NCBI RefSeq assembly: GCF_001544555.2
Contig: NZ_FCOK02000065.1
Span: forward strand, 1 to 55,952
Reading direction: 5' to 3'
DNA: 55,952 nucleotides
From: Caballeronia udeis
Lineage (GTDB): Bacteria > Pseudomonadota > Gammaproteobacteria > Burkholderiales > Burkholderiaceae
The notes under the pieces were generated by a model, which was not told the DNA's origin, ran no database searches, and saw only the letters and a program-made list of their open reading frames with translations. Below are positions 7,384-15,587 of the stretch, in pieces. A program made the translations under genes and the position numbers. The number at the start of each line of letters is the position of its first letter. Positions within the stretch are counted from its first letter, which is position 1.

Positions 7384-9405
7384 ATGACAGCGGCGAAGCA
7401 TTCGGTGGCGAATGCTTCGCCGCGTCCGTTTACGGCCGACCTGGCGAGGGCGTCGGCGAGGGCGTCGACGGAAGCCTCGTTCGAAGCGGCGCGTGCCACA
7501 ATCGGGGGTCCCCATCGTCTGGAACCCGTTCACGTGACGCGGCGTTTGGTCGTTTTCCTGATTCTTCTCGCGGCGCTCGCCGGCGTATGCGCGCTCACGT
7601 GGAGCATCGCGTGGCAACGTGGCCTCGACGCGTTGCGCCAAAACGCGGCGGCACGTGTCGACCGCACAACGGCTGAGCTGAAAAGCACGCTCGACCGTTA
7701 CGAATATCTGCCTTATCTGCTCTCGCGCCATCCGTTCGTTCAGGAAGTCCTCGCCGATCCGAACCCGCAATTCACTGCACGGGCAGACCGTTATCTCGCC
7801 GACCTGAACACGCACGCGCGCGCCACGGCGACGTACATCATCCAGGCGAACGGGCGCTGCGTGGCGGCGAGCAACTGGGATGGCCCGGATAGCTTCGTCG
7901 GCGCGGAGTATCTGTTCCGGCCGTATTTCGTCGATGCTGTCAAAGGCGGCACCGGCCGCTTTTTCGGGCTCGGCACCGTCTCGCGCGAACCGGGTTATTT
8001 CATCTCGCAGCCGGTATTCAAAGAGGGGACGCGCGACATTATCGGCGTGGCGGTGGTCAAGCTGAACCTGGAATGGCTGCAAGGCGCCGATGCCTCCGAG
8101 CCGCTGCTCGTGACCGACGATCACGGCGTGATCTTCCTGTCGTCGGTGCCGGCGTGGAAATATCACACGCTTCGGCCGTTGCCGAAGGATATCGAGGCGT
8201 CGGTGTATTCCGCTCGGCAGTACGCGCAGCATCCGATCACCGCACTGCCAATGACCATCGTACGTACGCTCGAGGGCGGCGCGCAGATTGTGCGCGTGGG
8301 GGGCGGGCGCGACGCGCCGAGTTTTCTCGCGACGCAGCGCGCACTGGGCGAGCCCGACTGGCACTTGATGACGATGGTGTCTCTCGATCCGGCGGTCGAT
8401 GCCGCGTGGAGCGCGACGATTGTGACGGCGCTGGTGTTCGTATCGCTGTGTTTGCTCGCGTTTTACTGGCGTATGCGGCGTGCCCGTGTACGGGAAATGA
8501 TCCGCAGCCGCGCGCTGTTGCAGACCGCCTATGCCGAACTGAACGAGCGCGTCGCGGAGCGGACGGCGGATTTATCGGAGGCGAATGCGTTGCTGACCAA
8601 GGAGGTGAGCGAGCGCACGCGGGCCGAACAGGACTTGCGCGCCGCGCACGGCGAGCTGATCCAGGCGAGCAAACTCGCCGCGCTCGGTCAGATGGCGGCG
8701 GGCATTACGCATGAGCTGAACCAGCCGCTCGCCGCGTTACGCAGTTTCTCCGACAACACCCGCGTGCTGATCGAACGCGGCGATCACGCGGCGGCCCATG
8801 AGAACCTCGAGGCAATTGCCGCGCTGACCGAGCGGATGGGAAAGATCACGAATCAGTTGAAGTTGTTCGTGGCGAAGGCCCGCCCGAAAAACGCGCGCAC
8901 CGATGTCGGCCGCGCGTTGCGCAACGTGCTCGCGATGTTGCAGCCGCGCATGAAAAACGTGGTGCTCGCCTTCGATGCCAACGAACGCGCCGACTCCAGT
9001 CCGCCGCTGTATGTGCGCTGCGAGGATCTGCGGCTCGAGCAGATCCTGATCAACCTGATTGGCAATGCGCTGGACGCCGTGGTCGCGTGCGATGTACCTC
9101 GTATCGAGATCGAGTTGGTGAGGCACGAAATGACCGTCGATATCGTGGTCCGGGACAACGGGCCGGGCATTCCGCCCGATGTCCTGCCGCGCCTGTTCGA
9201 GCCGTTTTTCACGACGAAGGAAATGGGCCACGGATTGGGTCTGGGGTTGGCGATTTCATCGGCTATTGCGCGGGACTATGGCGGCACGCTGGTCGCCCGC
9301 AACCTGATCCCGCAGATGGAAGTGGATGGGCCCGAGGGCGGCACGCAGGCGGATGCGGATCGTTCGCACGGCGCAGAATTCGTGATTACGCTGCATCGCG
9401 CGTGA
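7384..9405 (+). CDS. dctB: C4-dicarboxylate sensor histidine kinase
   Basis: A membrane sensor kinase of 673 aa, partner of DctD. The N-terminal membrane helix is at about 53-76. A periplasmic double-PDC/dCache region follows, with the typical LPYLLSRHPFVQEVL and RPYFVDA motifs. A second helix is at about 340-360, and a coiled coil (about 375-430) leads into the kinase. The H-box ITHELNQPLAAL carries the phosphate acceptor His443. N-box (NLIGNALDA), G1 (DNGPGIPP), F-box (LFEPFFTTKE) and G2 (GHGLGLGLAI) follow. The ATG at 7384 is chosen; the open frame upstream is a shadow of dctA. It senses dicarboxylates and phosphorylates DctD. The N-terminal ~50 residues are an unusually long alanine-rich cytoplasmic tail. 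Confidence 0.95.
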   Translation: MTAAKHSVANASPRPFTADLARASARASTEASFEAARATIGGPHRLEPVHVTRRLVVFLILLAALAGVCALTWSIAWQRGLDALRQNAAARVDRTTAELKSTLDRYEYLPYLLSRHPFVQEVLADPNPQFTARADRYLADLNTHARATATYIIQANGRCVAASNWDGPDSFVGAEYLFRPYFVDAVKGGTGRFFGLGTVSREPGYFISQPVFKEGTRDIIGVAVVKLNLEWLQGADASEPLLVTDDHGVIFLSSVPAWKYHTLRPLPKDIEASVYSARQYAQHPITALPMTIVRTLEGGAQIVRVGGGRDAPSFLATQRALGEPDWHLMTMVSLDPAVDAAWSATIVTALVFVSLCLLAFYWRMRRARVREMIRSRALLQTAYAELNERVAERTADLSEANALLTKEVSERTRAEQDLRAAHGELIQASKLAALGQMAAGITHELNQPLAALRSFSDNTRVLIERGDHAAAHENLEAIAALTERMGKITNQLKLFVAKARPKNARTDVGRALRNVLAMLQPRMKNVVLAFDANERADSSPPLYVRCEDLRLEQILINLIGNALDAVVACDVPRIEIELVRHEMTVDIVVRDNGPGIPPDVLPRLFEPFFTTKEMGHGLGLGLAISSAIARDYGGTLVARNLIPQMEVDGPEGGTQADADRSHGAEFVITLHRA

Positions 9406-9552
9406 CAAGAGCGTGGGTAGCACAGCAGCAGTACGCTCCATATGCTGAGAAAATGCCGGATAGGTAACGGACCGCAGCGGTTCGCAGCGATCCGCGCTGA
9501 AAACAGGCAACACACAGCAATACCCCGCAATACCCCGCAGGAGTAAAAACCG

Positions 9553-10893
9553 ATGACCGCAGGCCTACAGGTGATCTTCATCGAAGACGATGAACTGGTG
9601 CGCCGCGCAAGCGTACAAAGCCTCCAGCTCGCCGGCTTCGACGTAACCGCATTCGGCAGCGTGGAGGGCGCATCGCGCCTGATCGACGCCAGTTTCCCCG
9701 GCGTGATCGTGAGCGACATTCGCCTGCCGGGCGCGAGCGGCCTCGACCTTCTGGCCCAATGCCACGAACGGGCGCCCGAAGTCCCGATCATCCTGGTGAC
9801 AGGCCACGGCGACATCTCCATGGCGGTCCAGGCCATGCGCGACGGCGCCTACGATTTCATTGAGAAGCCGTTCGCGTCGGAGCGCTTGATCGAAGCGGTT
9901 CGCCGCGCGCTGGAGCGTCGCACACTCGTGCTCGAAAACCGCGCGCTACGGCGCGAACTTGCCGGCCAGAGCAGCGTGGCGCCGAAAATCATTGGCCGCA
10001 GCCCGGCTATCGAACAGGTGCGCAAGCTGATTGCAAACGTCGCGCCCACCGATGCCTCCGTGCTGATCAACGGCGACACCGGCGCGGGCAAGGAGCTGAT
10101 CGCGCGGAGCCTGCATGATCTCTCGCCGCGCCGGGACAAACCGTTCATCGCGGTGAATTGCGGCGCGTTGCCCGAGCAGATGTTCGAGTCGGAGATGTTC
10201 GGCTACGAGGCCGGCGCGTTCACGGGCGCGCAGAAACGCCGCATCGGCAAGCTCGAACATGCGTCGGGCGGCACGCTGTTCCTCGATGAGATCGAAAGCA
10301 TGCCGCTCGCGCTGCAAGTGAAATTACTGCGCGTGCTGCAGGACGGCGTGCTGGAGCGGCTTGGCTCGAATCAGCCGATTCGCGCGAATTGCCGGGTGAT
10401 CGCGGCTGTGAAGGGCGATATGGCGGAGCACGTCGCGGCGGGCACGTTCCGGCGCGACCTGATGTACCGGCTGAACGTGGTGACGATCACGCTGCCGCCG
10501 CTGGCTGAGCGCCGCGAAGACGTGGTGCCGCTGTTCGAGCACTTTTTGCTCGATGCCGCCGTGCGATACGAACGCCCCGCGCCGCTGCTCAGCGATCGCC
10601 AGCGAGCCGAACTGATGCAGCGCGACTGGCCGGGCAATGTGCGCGAACTGCGCAACGCGGCCGACCGGATGGTGCTGGGAATCATCGATGAAACCGGTGT
10701 TCCCCTCGATGCCGCCACACAGTCGCTCAAGGAGCGCACGGAGCAGTTCGAACGCGCGGTGATCGCGGAGGCGCTGGAGCAGTGCGGTGGCGTGGTGGCC
10801 GCAGCAGCCGACCGGCTGCAACTCGGCAAGGCTACGCTCTACGAGAAGATCAAGCGCTATGGGCTGGCGGCAAAGGGCGAGGTCGAGCGGTAG
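9553..10893 (+). CDS. dctD: C4-dicarboxylate sigma-54 response regulator
   Basis: An NtrC-family activator of 446 aa. The receiver domain (about 5-120) has the acidic pair Glu11/Asp12 and the phosphate acceptor Asp55. The AAA+ domain (about 145-380) has Walker A GDTGAGKE at 174-181, the GAFTGA loop at 221-226 that contacts sigma-54, and Walker B GGTLFLDE. A Fis-type helix-turn-helix ends the protein, with AAADRLQLGKATLYEKIKRY. It fits the sigma-54 site before dctA and the DctB gene just upstream. A GGAG site precedes the ATG. A strong shared terminator follows. Confidence 0.96.
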   Translation: MTAGLQVIFIEDDELVRRASVQSLQLAGFDVTAFGSVEGASRLIDASFPGVIVSDIRLPGASGLDLLAQCHERAPEVPIILVTGHGDISMAVQAMRDGAYDFIEKPFASERLIEAVRRALERRTLVLENRALRRELAGQSSVAPKIIGRSPAIEQVRKLIANVAPTDASVLINGDTGAGKELIARSLHDLSPRRDKPFIAVNCGALPEQMFESEMFGYEAGAFTGAQKRRIGKLEHASGGTLFLDEIESMPLALQVKLLRVLQDGVLERLGSNQPIRANCRVIAAVKGDMAEHVAAGTFRRDLMYRLNVVTITLPPLAERREDVVPLFEHFLLDAAVRYERPAPLLSDRQRAELMQRDWPGNVRELRNAADRMVLGIIDETGVPLDAATQSLKERTEQFERAVIAEALEQCGGVVAAAADRLQLGKATLYEKIKRYGLAAKGEVER

Positions 10894-10933
10894 GGAAAGT
10901 CTGGTGTTCTGCGTATTTTTCCCACCCCCAAAA

Positions 10934-10969
10934 GCAAAATGCCCGCCGATGAATCGGCGGGCATTTTGC
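10934..10969. terminator. Bidirectional terminator between dctD and the TlpA-like gene
   Basis: A perfect 17-bp stem (starting GCAAAATGCCCGCCGAT) with a two-base loop, with A/T-rich outer arms in both directions. It separates the convergent dctD and TlpA-like genes. Confidence 0.88.
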
Positions 10970-11003
10970 TGTTAACCGTGTCACGCGTAAGGCCGAACCT
11001 GCC

Positions 11004-11540
11004 TCAGGCTGCGTTCAGCGCCTTGTCGAGAAGTGCGTCGAGCTCGGAGAACGTCGGCTCGCCCACGTAACGCTTCAAGATCTTGCCGTCCTTATCCACG
11101 ACAAACGTAGTCGGCGTCAGTTGGACATTGCCGAACTGCTTCGCGGCGCTGCCGTCATCCATCGCAACCTTGAACGGCAGGTTGCGCGTCTGCGCGTAGT
11201 TGGTCACGTACATGGGCGCGTCGTATTTCATCGCCACGGCGACGAAATCCAGGCCGCGGCCCTTGAAGCGGTTGTACGTGTCGACCATTGCCGGCATCTC
11301 TTTCATGCAGGTTTCACAGTCGGTCGCCCAGAAATTGATCAGGTAGACCTTGCCCTTGAGATCCGTTGATGTCGAGATTTTCTGCCCCGACAGCAGCGTG
11401 AACGTGGCATCCGGAACACGTTGCTGGCCGCCGAACGCGAAATAGCCGGTGCACGCGATCACGCCGGCGACCACCGCCATCAAGATATAGCGCAGCGGGC
11501 TCTTGCCGCGCCTCGGTGAAACCTGTGAATTTTCTGACAT
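11004..11540 (-). CDS. TlpA/ResA-like membrane-anchored thioredoxin
   Basis: A 178-aa thiol-disulphide protein. One N-terminal helix (about 18-37) anchors it in the inner membrane with the thioredoxin fold outside. The redox motif is Cys75-Glu-Thr-Cys78, set in the typical INFWATDCETC context, and the cis-Pro region is LTPTTFVVDKDGK. Proteins of this kind reduce apocytochrome c or other periplasmic thiols; the partner here is not shown by the neighbours. The ATG at 11540 is chosen because GAGG lies six bases before it and because it places the membrane helix near the N terminus. The longer open frame upstream is not supported. Confidence 0.9.
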   Translation of the reverse strand: MSENSQVSPRRGKSPLRYILMAVVAGVIACTGYFAFGGQQRVPDATFTLLSGQKISTSTDLKGKVYLINFWATDCETCMKEMPAMVDTYNRFKGRGLDFVAVAMKYDAPMYVTNYAQTRNLPFKVAMDDGSAAKQFGNVQLTPTTFVVDKDGKILKRYVGEPTFSELDALLDKALNAA

Positions 11541-11767
11541 GGAAACCTCGAGCGTGCTCGGTTCGTACCTGGTTTGTACCCGGCAAATTTGCAACAACGC
11601 GCAACAGCGCCAGCTTGGACCGCATTTTAGCCCCAATCTCGAGAAAGCGTTCTGCGTGCGGCTTGCTGTGAGCCGTTTGCAAGGCAACGCGCTGTCCCGT
11701 GTGGAACCTGCTGTCAACGTATTTAGCACCGGCAGCGGATAATCACGTTTTTCCCCGCTGCTTTCCC

Positions 11768-12382
11768 ATGATCAGATCTTTTCCACGTGCTTTGAAACGC
11801 GCTTTTCCTCATACCGCCGTGCCGTCCCCGCGCACACTGTTCAAATCGGCCGCTTCGACCGCCACGCTCTTGTTCACCACCGTGGCGTTGCTTGCCTGCA
11901 CGCCGGCCTACGACTGGCGCACGATCCAGAACAACGACGACGCCTACGAAGTCACCTTCCCGGCCAAGCCGCGTTCGGATGCCCGCGATATCGACGTCGC
12001 CGGGAAGCCGATGCATATGAAGATGCAGATGGCCGAGGCGGGTGACGCCGTGTTCGCCGTGGGTACGGTCGACTTGCCGGATGCCGACCCCGCGACTCAG
12101 CGCGCGGCACTCGTTTTTCTCCAGCAGGGTCTCGCGCGCAATCTCAACGCAGCACCCGCCGCACATCCGGTTGACATTGAAGTGGCGGCAGGCGGCCGCT
12201 TGTCCGGCTCGGAAATTGCCGTCAGCGGCACAAGCGCCAATGGCCAGAAAAGCGAAACACGTCAGATCCGGGCACGTTTTATCGCCAAAGGAACCCACGC
12301 TTACCAAGTTGCAATAGTCTCGACGAAGATGCCGCCGCCCGATCAAGTCGACCAGTTTTTTTCCTCGTTCAAACTTTTTTAA
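11768..12382 (+). CDS. Putative lipoprotein
   Basis: A 204-aa protein with a signal peptide of the lipoprotein type: a hydrophobic stretch LLFTTVALLAC ends in a lipobox with Cys44 as the lipidated residue. The n-region is unusually long (about 30 residues), so a later start cannot be excluded; no clear ribosome site decides it. The mature part starts with a YDWRTIQNNDDAYEVTFPAK segment and is otherwise a small alpha/beta domain. I do not recognise a characterised family. It is divergent from the TlpA-like gene and ends about 390 bp before the comM 3' fragment. Confidence 0.8.
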   Translation: MIRSFPRALKRAFPHTAVPSPRTLFKSAASTATLLFTTVALLACTPAYDWRTIQNNDDAYEVTFPAKPRSDARDIDVAGKPMHMKMQMAEAGDAVFAVGTVDLPDADPATQRAALVFLQQGLARNLNAAPAAHPVDIEVAAGGRLSGSEIAVSGTSANGQKSETRQIRARFIAKGTHAYQVAIVSTKMPPPDQVDQFFSSFKLF

Positions 12383-12769
12383 GTATTTGCCCTGAAGCGC
12401 GTCCATTCGTTCGCGGATATTTCTCAAATTGAGCGACACCTCGCAAACGTTTCGGGTCTGAGAAATCGCACAAGCATTTACCGCTAAAACTAGGATTTAT
12501 CTCAGTTTTTTAAACTATCCACAGAGGCTGTGGATAACTTTGTGGAAAACATCACCGCACCCTCGCCAAGTGCCCGCCCGACGCGGCTTTCCTTACTTTG
12601 CCTTGATTCAGTGCAGTCAAAAATAGTCAATAAAATCAACGGCCTGTCGATCATTGCCAAAATAAGTGTTTGATCAGATGTTAGAGAAACCAAGAACGAC
12701 GCAATGTGCATAAGTCAAGTCTTGACAGGCGATTTTTCTTTTTGCGGGCGCCGGCGTTTCAGTGGTGGT
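12383..12769. other. Intergenic region between the lipoprotein gene and comM
   Basis: About 390 bp, richer in A/T than its surroundings, with no convincing gene. Apart from the DnaA-box-like dyad described separately at 12515-12537 I see no terminator or RNA. The stop codon of comM lies at the right edge and the gene runs toward this region. Confidence 0.5.
12515..12537. promoter_or_regulatory. Paired DnaA-box-like dyad
   Basis: TGTGGATAA at 12529-12537 is the exact complement of the DnaA box TTATCCACA. CTATCCACA at 12515-12523 is one base off the consensus and faces it, so both form a dyad (ATCCACAG, AGG spacer, CTGTGGAT). A third related word, TTTGTGGAAAA, follows at 12540. The pair could bind DnaA or simply be an unusual hairpin. 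Confidence 0.45.
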
Positions 12770-13368
12770 TTATGCGGTCGAAAATGCCCGCCGATACTGA
12801 ATTGCTTCGGCGAGGTGGGTCGCTGTTGGCGAATCGGCTGCAGCGAGATCGGCGATCGTGCGCGCCACTTTCAGCACGCGGTAATACGCCCGTGCCGACC
12901 AGCCGAAACGTTCTCCGGCTTCGCGAAGCAGCGCTTCCCCGGTGGCATCGAGCTGGCAGACGGCGTCCACTGCGCGCCCGTCCAGCTCGCGATTCGTCTT
13001 GCCTTGCCGTTCAAGTTGCCGGTCGCGCGCGTCCGCGACGCGCCGCGCAACGGTTGCGCTCGTTTCACCAATCGACGCGCTCCTCCCGGACAACTCCGCT
13101 GGCGACAACGCGGGCAATTCGATCTGGATGTCGATGCGATCGAGCAGCGGCCCCGATAACTTGCGCAGATACCGGGTGGCGACGTCTGGCGTGCATCGGC
13201 AGCGGCCGTTCGGATCGCCGCGCCAGCCGCACGGACACGGATTCATTGCTGCGACCAATTGACACGCTGCCGGAAAATCCGCCTGATGCGCCGCGCGTGA
13301 AATGGTGATGCGGCCAGCCTCAAGCGGTTCGCGTAGCGTTTCCAGCACTTTCCAGTCGAATTCGGGCA
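12770..13368 (-). pseudogene. comM: comM 3' fragment (split by the island)
   Basis: The C-terminal 199 codons of ComM (YifB family, magnesium-chelatase-like AAA+ protein), the hexameric helicase that aids branch migration during natural transformation. This part starts at the conserved PEF.WKVLETLREPLE motif, just behind Walker B. It includes the NPCPCGW zinc/insert segment, the ATRYLRKLSGPLLDRIDI arginine-finger region and the C-terminal Mg-chelatase domain. The other 327 codons lie at 52091-53072. At the junction the leftover TG of the split Leu codon joins an island A to give an in-frame ATG (13367-13369), so a headless product could be made, but it lacks Walker A and B. It is probably inactive. 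Confidence 0.93.
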
Positions 13369-13385
13369 TTTTGCGTTCCGGCACA
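13369..13385 (+). repeat. Left terminal inverted repeat of the island
   Basis: TTTTGCGTTCCGGCACA starts at the comM junction and matches the inverted right-end copy at 52068-52084 (TTTCGCGTTTCAGCACA) at 14 of 17 positions. A second shared word, GTTGCTCAG, follows inward at 13400-13408. Confidence 0.75.
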
Positions 13386-13399
13386 CTTTGGCCCCAAAA

Positions 13400-13408
13400 G
13401 TTGCTCAG
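13400..13408 (+). repeat. Subterminal repeat GTTGCTCAG, left end
   Basis: It is identical, in inverted orientation, to CTGAGCAAC at 52057-52065. The distance to the terminal repeat differs between the ends (14 and 2 bases). It is a likely recombinase arm or core site. A short dyad (CTCCGG/CCGGAG, 13411-13435) follows. Confidence 0.6.
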
Positions 13409-13511
13409 ACCTCCGGTGCTCGCAGCGCGCCGGAGCAGACCTTAGGTGCATTTGAATTTGACGTATTTTTCTCCTTGGTCGATAGAGCCTTTGTCTGGTG
13501 GACCACTAGCC

Positions 13512-13632
13512 GCTGTGGGAAAGTGGGGGCAACCGGTGGGCAAGGTTCGGGAAACTCCGCGGGTTTGGGAGTTTTCCGACCTTGTCCACGGCGTTGTCCC
13601 CACGAAGTTGACGAAGTCAACTTTTCCACAGC
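13512..13632. repeat. Long imperfect inverted repeat near the island's left end
   Basis: The arms 13512-13558 and 13568-13632 pair over most of their length around a nine-base centre. The right arm carries an extra 17-odd bases that form a perfect hairpin of their own (AAGTTGAC, GAA, GTCAACTT, 13605-13623). Outer words GCTGTGG.AAAG and CTTTTCCACAGC, middle words GTGGGG.CAAC and GTTGTCCCCAC, and inner words AAACTCC and GGAGTTT all pair. The fold could be a cruciform recombination site, an origin or transfer site, or a structured RNA or leader of the qat operon. No gene lies here; the open frames over it are shadows. Confidence 0.75.
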
Positions 13633-13683
13633 TTGGTGCCCCCCTGCCTCGGCTGATTTGAGTCGCATGCGAACACAATGTCT

Positions 13684-13689
13684 TACAAT
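13684..13689 (+). promoter_or_regulatory. Possible -10 box of the qat operon
   Basis: TACAAT lies 39 bp before qatA. A TTGAGT lies 20 bases upstream, too far for an ideal -35 box, so the promoter call is weak. A purine-rich GGGGGC precedes the qatA ATG. Confidence 0.3.
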
Positions 13690-13727
13690 CCTCCGAAGAA
13701 ATATTCGAGCCGACTCCCGGGGGCAGC

Positions 13728-15581
13728 ATGTGGCACGACGTCGAGGCAACATCCGACCTATTGAATTTCAGTTTGATAGCAGAAACGGCGGCGGGCTTAA
13801 TTCACGATGCCGGCGGCCAGCCAATCTCCATCGGGATTTCGGGAAGTTGGGGAACTGGTAAATCGTCGCTCGTGAAGATGATTGGCGGGGCGTTGGGGGA
13901 AAAGGATACTTCTGGAAAACCTTATCTCTTCGTTGAATTTAACGCGTGGCTTTATCAGGGATTCGACGATGCGAAGCTTGCGTTGCTCCAGGCTGTCTCG
14001 GACGTATTAAGTGAAGAAGCGAGAAACCAAAAGACCTTTCTCGAAAAAGCCGCTGATTTTGCCAAACGCGTCCGATGGTTTCGCGCATTGAAAATTGCAG
14101 CGCCAGTTGCTTCAGCGGCAATTGTAGGAGGCGCTGTAGGGGGCCCGATTGGCGCAATCCTCGGCGGATTATCGGGTTTGGTTTCCGGCTCGCTAAAAGA
14201 GTCAGACATCGAGAAAGTCAAAAAGGCGTACGACGACTTGTCTCCCGAAGTAAGAGAGTTACTCAAGGAAAAGGAAGTCGAGTCTCCACAAAAGGAGATT
14301 GAGGGTCTACGCAAGGCATTCGCAGAATTGCTCGAATCTTTGCAGGTGACTCTGGTGGTTTTGGTCGACGACTTGGACCGCTGCATGCCAGACACTGCCA
14401 TTTCAACTCTCGAAGCAATACGACTGCTCCTCTTCCTCCCTAGGACGGCTTTTATCATCGCGGCAGACGAGAAAATGATTCGCAGCGCGGTGCGCGCGCA
14501 TTTTGCGCAAGCTCAGTTCGATGACGAGCTCGTGACGAGCTATTTTGACAAGCTGATACAGATTCCTCTTCGTGTACCGCGTCTGGGCGTGAATGAGGTT
14601 AAAGCATATGTTTTGCTGTTGATGCTTGACTTGGCAGTTCGTAGGAAGCTGGTGGACCCTACAGTAGCGGAGACTGCGAAAACAAACGTATTGGCCGCCG
14701 TTAAAGAGGGCTGGCTAGGAGGCCTCACGCGTCAAAAGCTCGTATCCGCAATGGGTGCCGCTGCGGCGAAACTCGAGAAGGAGATAGATATCGCCGACCA
14801 GCTTGCGGCGATATTGGCGACGGTCGACCAAATTTCTGGCAATCCAAGACTCATAAAGCGATTTCTGAACAATTTGCTTATCCGGGAGTCCGTGGCCAAA
14901 GCACACGGGATGACTATTTCGTTTGAGCATCTGGTGAAGCTGCAGCTCTTTGAACGCTGTGCGTCGTCGGCCGCATTTGAGTTTCTTGCGAAGTCGGTTA
15001 CCTCATCGGAAGACGGTCAACCGGAGTTTCTGCACAAGCTGGAAGACGAGTTAAAGAACGGGGAGCCTTACGAGGCGCCTGACCCAAGTTGGAACAGTCC
15101 CTTTGTTGCCGACTGGGTTGCGCTGAGTCCATCGCTTGCTGGGACCAACTTGCGGCCTCTCCTGCATTTGAGTCGGGATAGGGTCGTTGCGCTTGCGGCA
15201 CTTGACGAACTTTCGCGGGAAGCGCGTTCGGTTTTCGAGAGCCTGCTAGAAGCGAAAACAGTTCAGCACGCATTGGTCGAACAGGTGAAAGCGCTCGGCG
15301 AAAGCGAAGCGGAATCGGTGCTGACCCGGCTGAAGCGTCGGGCGCGAACGGAACAGTGGGATGTTGTCGCTCTGAGGCGGTGTTTGCACATCACCAAGGC
15401 TTTTCCAACGCTCGGCCGGTCCTTTTGTTCCCTTTTGGATGAGATACCCCCAAAGGACCGTCCACCGGTGCTTGTGCCATTGATTGCGTCAGAGGAGTGG
15501 GCGAAAGAATTGCTCGAGCGCTGGGCAGCGGACGCCCACACGCCCGCGCCGGTGAAAAACGCTATCAAAATAAAGCGGTGA
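13728..15581 (+). CDS. qatA: QatA, KAP-family P-loop ATPase of the Qat defence system
   Basis: A 617-aa KAP NTPase. Walker A GSWGTGKS is at residues 39-46. Between the Walker motifs lies a glycine-rich hydrophobic stretch (about 122-155), which is the membrane-insert position of KAP proteins. Walker B is VVLVDDLDR with Asp214/Asp215 at about 211-218, followed by the AIRLLLFLPRTAFIIAADE sensor segment. In the family these ATPases sit at the membrane face. Its identity as QatA follows mainly from the neighbours: QatB-like, QueC-like and TatD-like genes follow within 0-6 bases. QatABCD is an established anti-phage system; its mechanism is not read from this sequence. Confidence 0.93.
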   Translation: MWHDVEATSDLLNFSLIAETAAGLIHDAGGQPISIGISGSWGTGKSSLVKMIGGALGEKDTSGKPYLFVEFNAWLYQGFDDAKLALLQAVSDVLSEEARNQKTFLEKAADFAKRVRWFRALKIAAPVASAAIVGGAVGGPIGAILGGLSGLVSGSLKESDIEKVKKAYDDLSPEVRELLKEKEVESPQKEIEGLRKAFAELLESLQVTLVVLVDDLDRCMPDTAISTLEAIRLLLFLPRTAFIIAADEKMIRSAVRAHFAQAQFDDELVTSYFDKLIQIPLRVPRLGVNEVKAYVLLLMLDLAVRRKLVDPTVAETAKTNVLAAVKEGWLGGLTRQKLVSAMGAAAAKLEKEIDIADQLAAILATVDQISGNPRLIKRFLNNLLIRESVAKAHGMTISFEHLVKLQLFERCASSAAFEFLAKSVTSSEDGQPEFLHKLEDELKNGEPYEAPDPSWNSPFVADWVALSPSLAGTNLRPLLHLSRDRVVALAALDELSREARSVFESLLEAKTVQHALVEQVKALGESEAESVLTRLKRRARTEQWDVVALRRCLHITKAFPTLGRSFCSLLDEIPPKDRPPVLVPLIASEEWAKELLERWAADAHTPAPVKNAIKIKR

Positions 15582-15587
15582 CAGGAA

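Noticed and set aside
13388..13861. Frames over the left island end and the inverted repeat
   Set aside because: They overlap one another on both strands and owe their openness to the repeat; qatA starts within them with a clear family motif.
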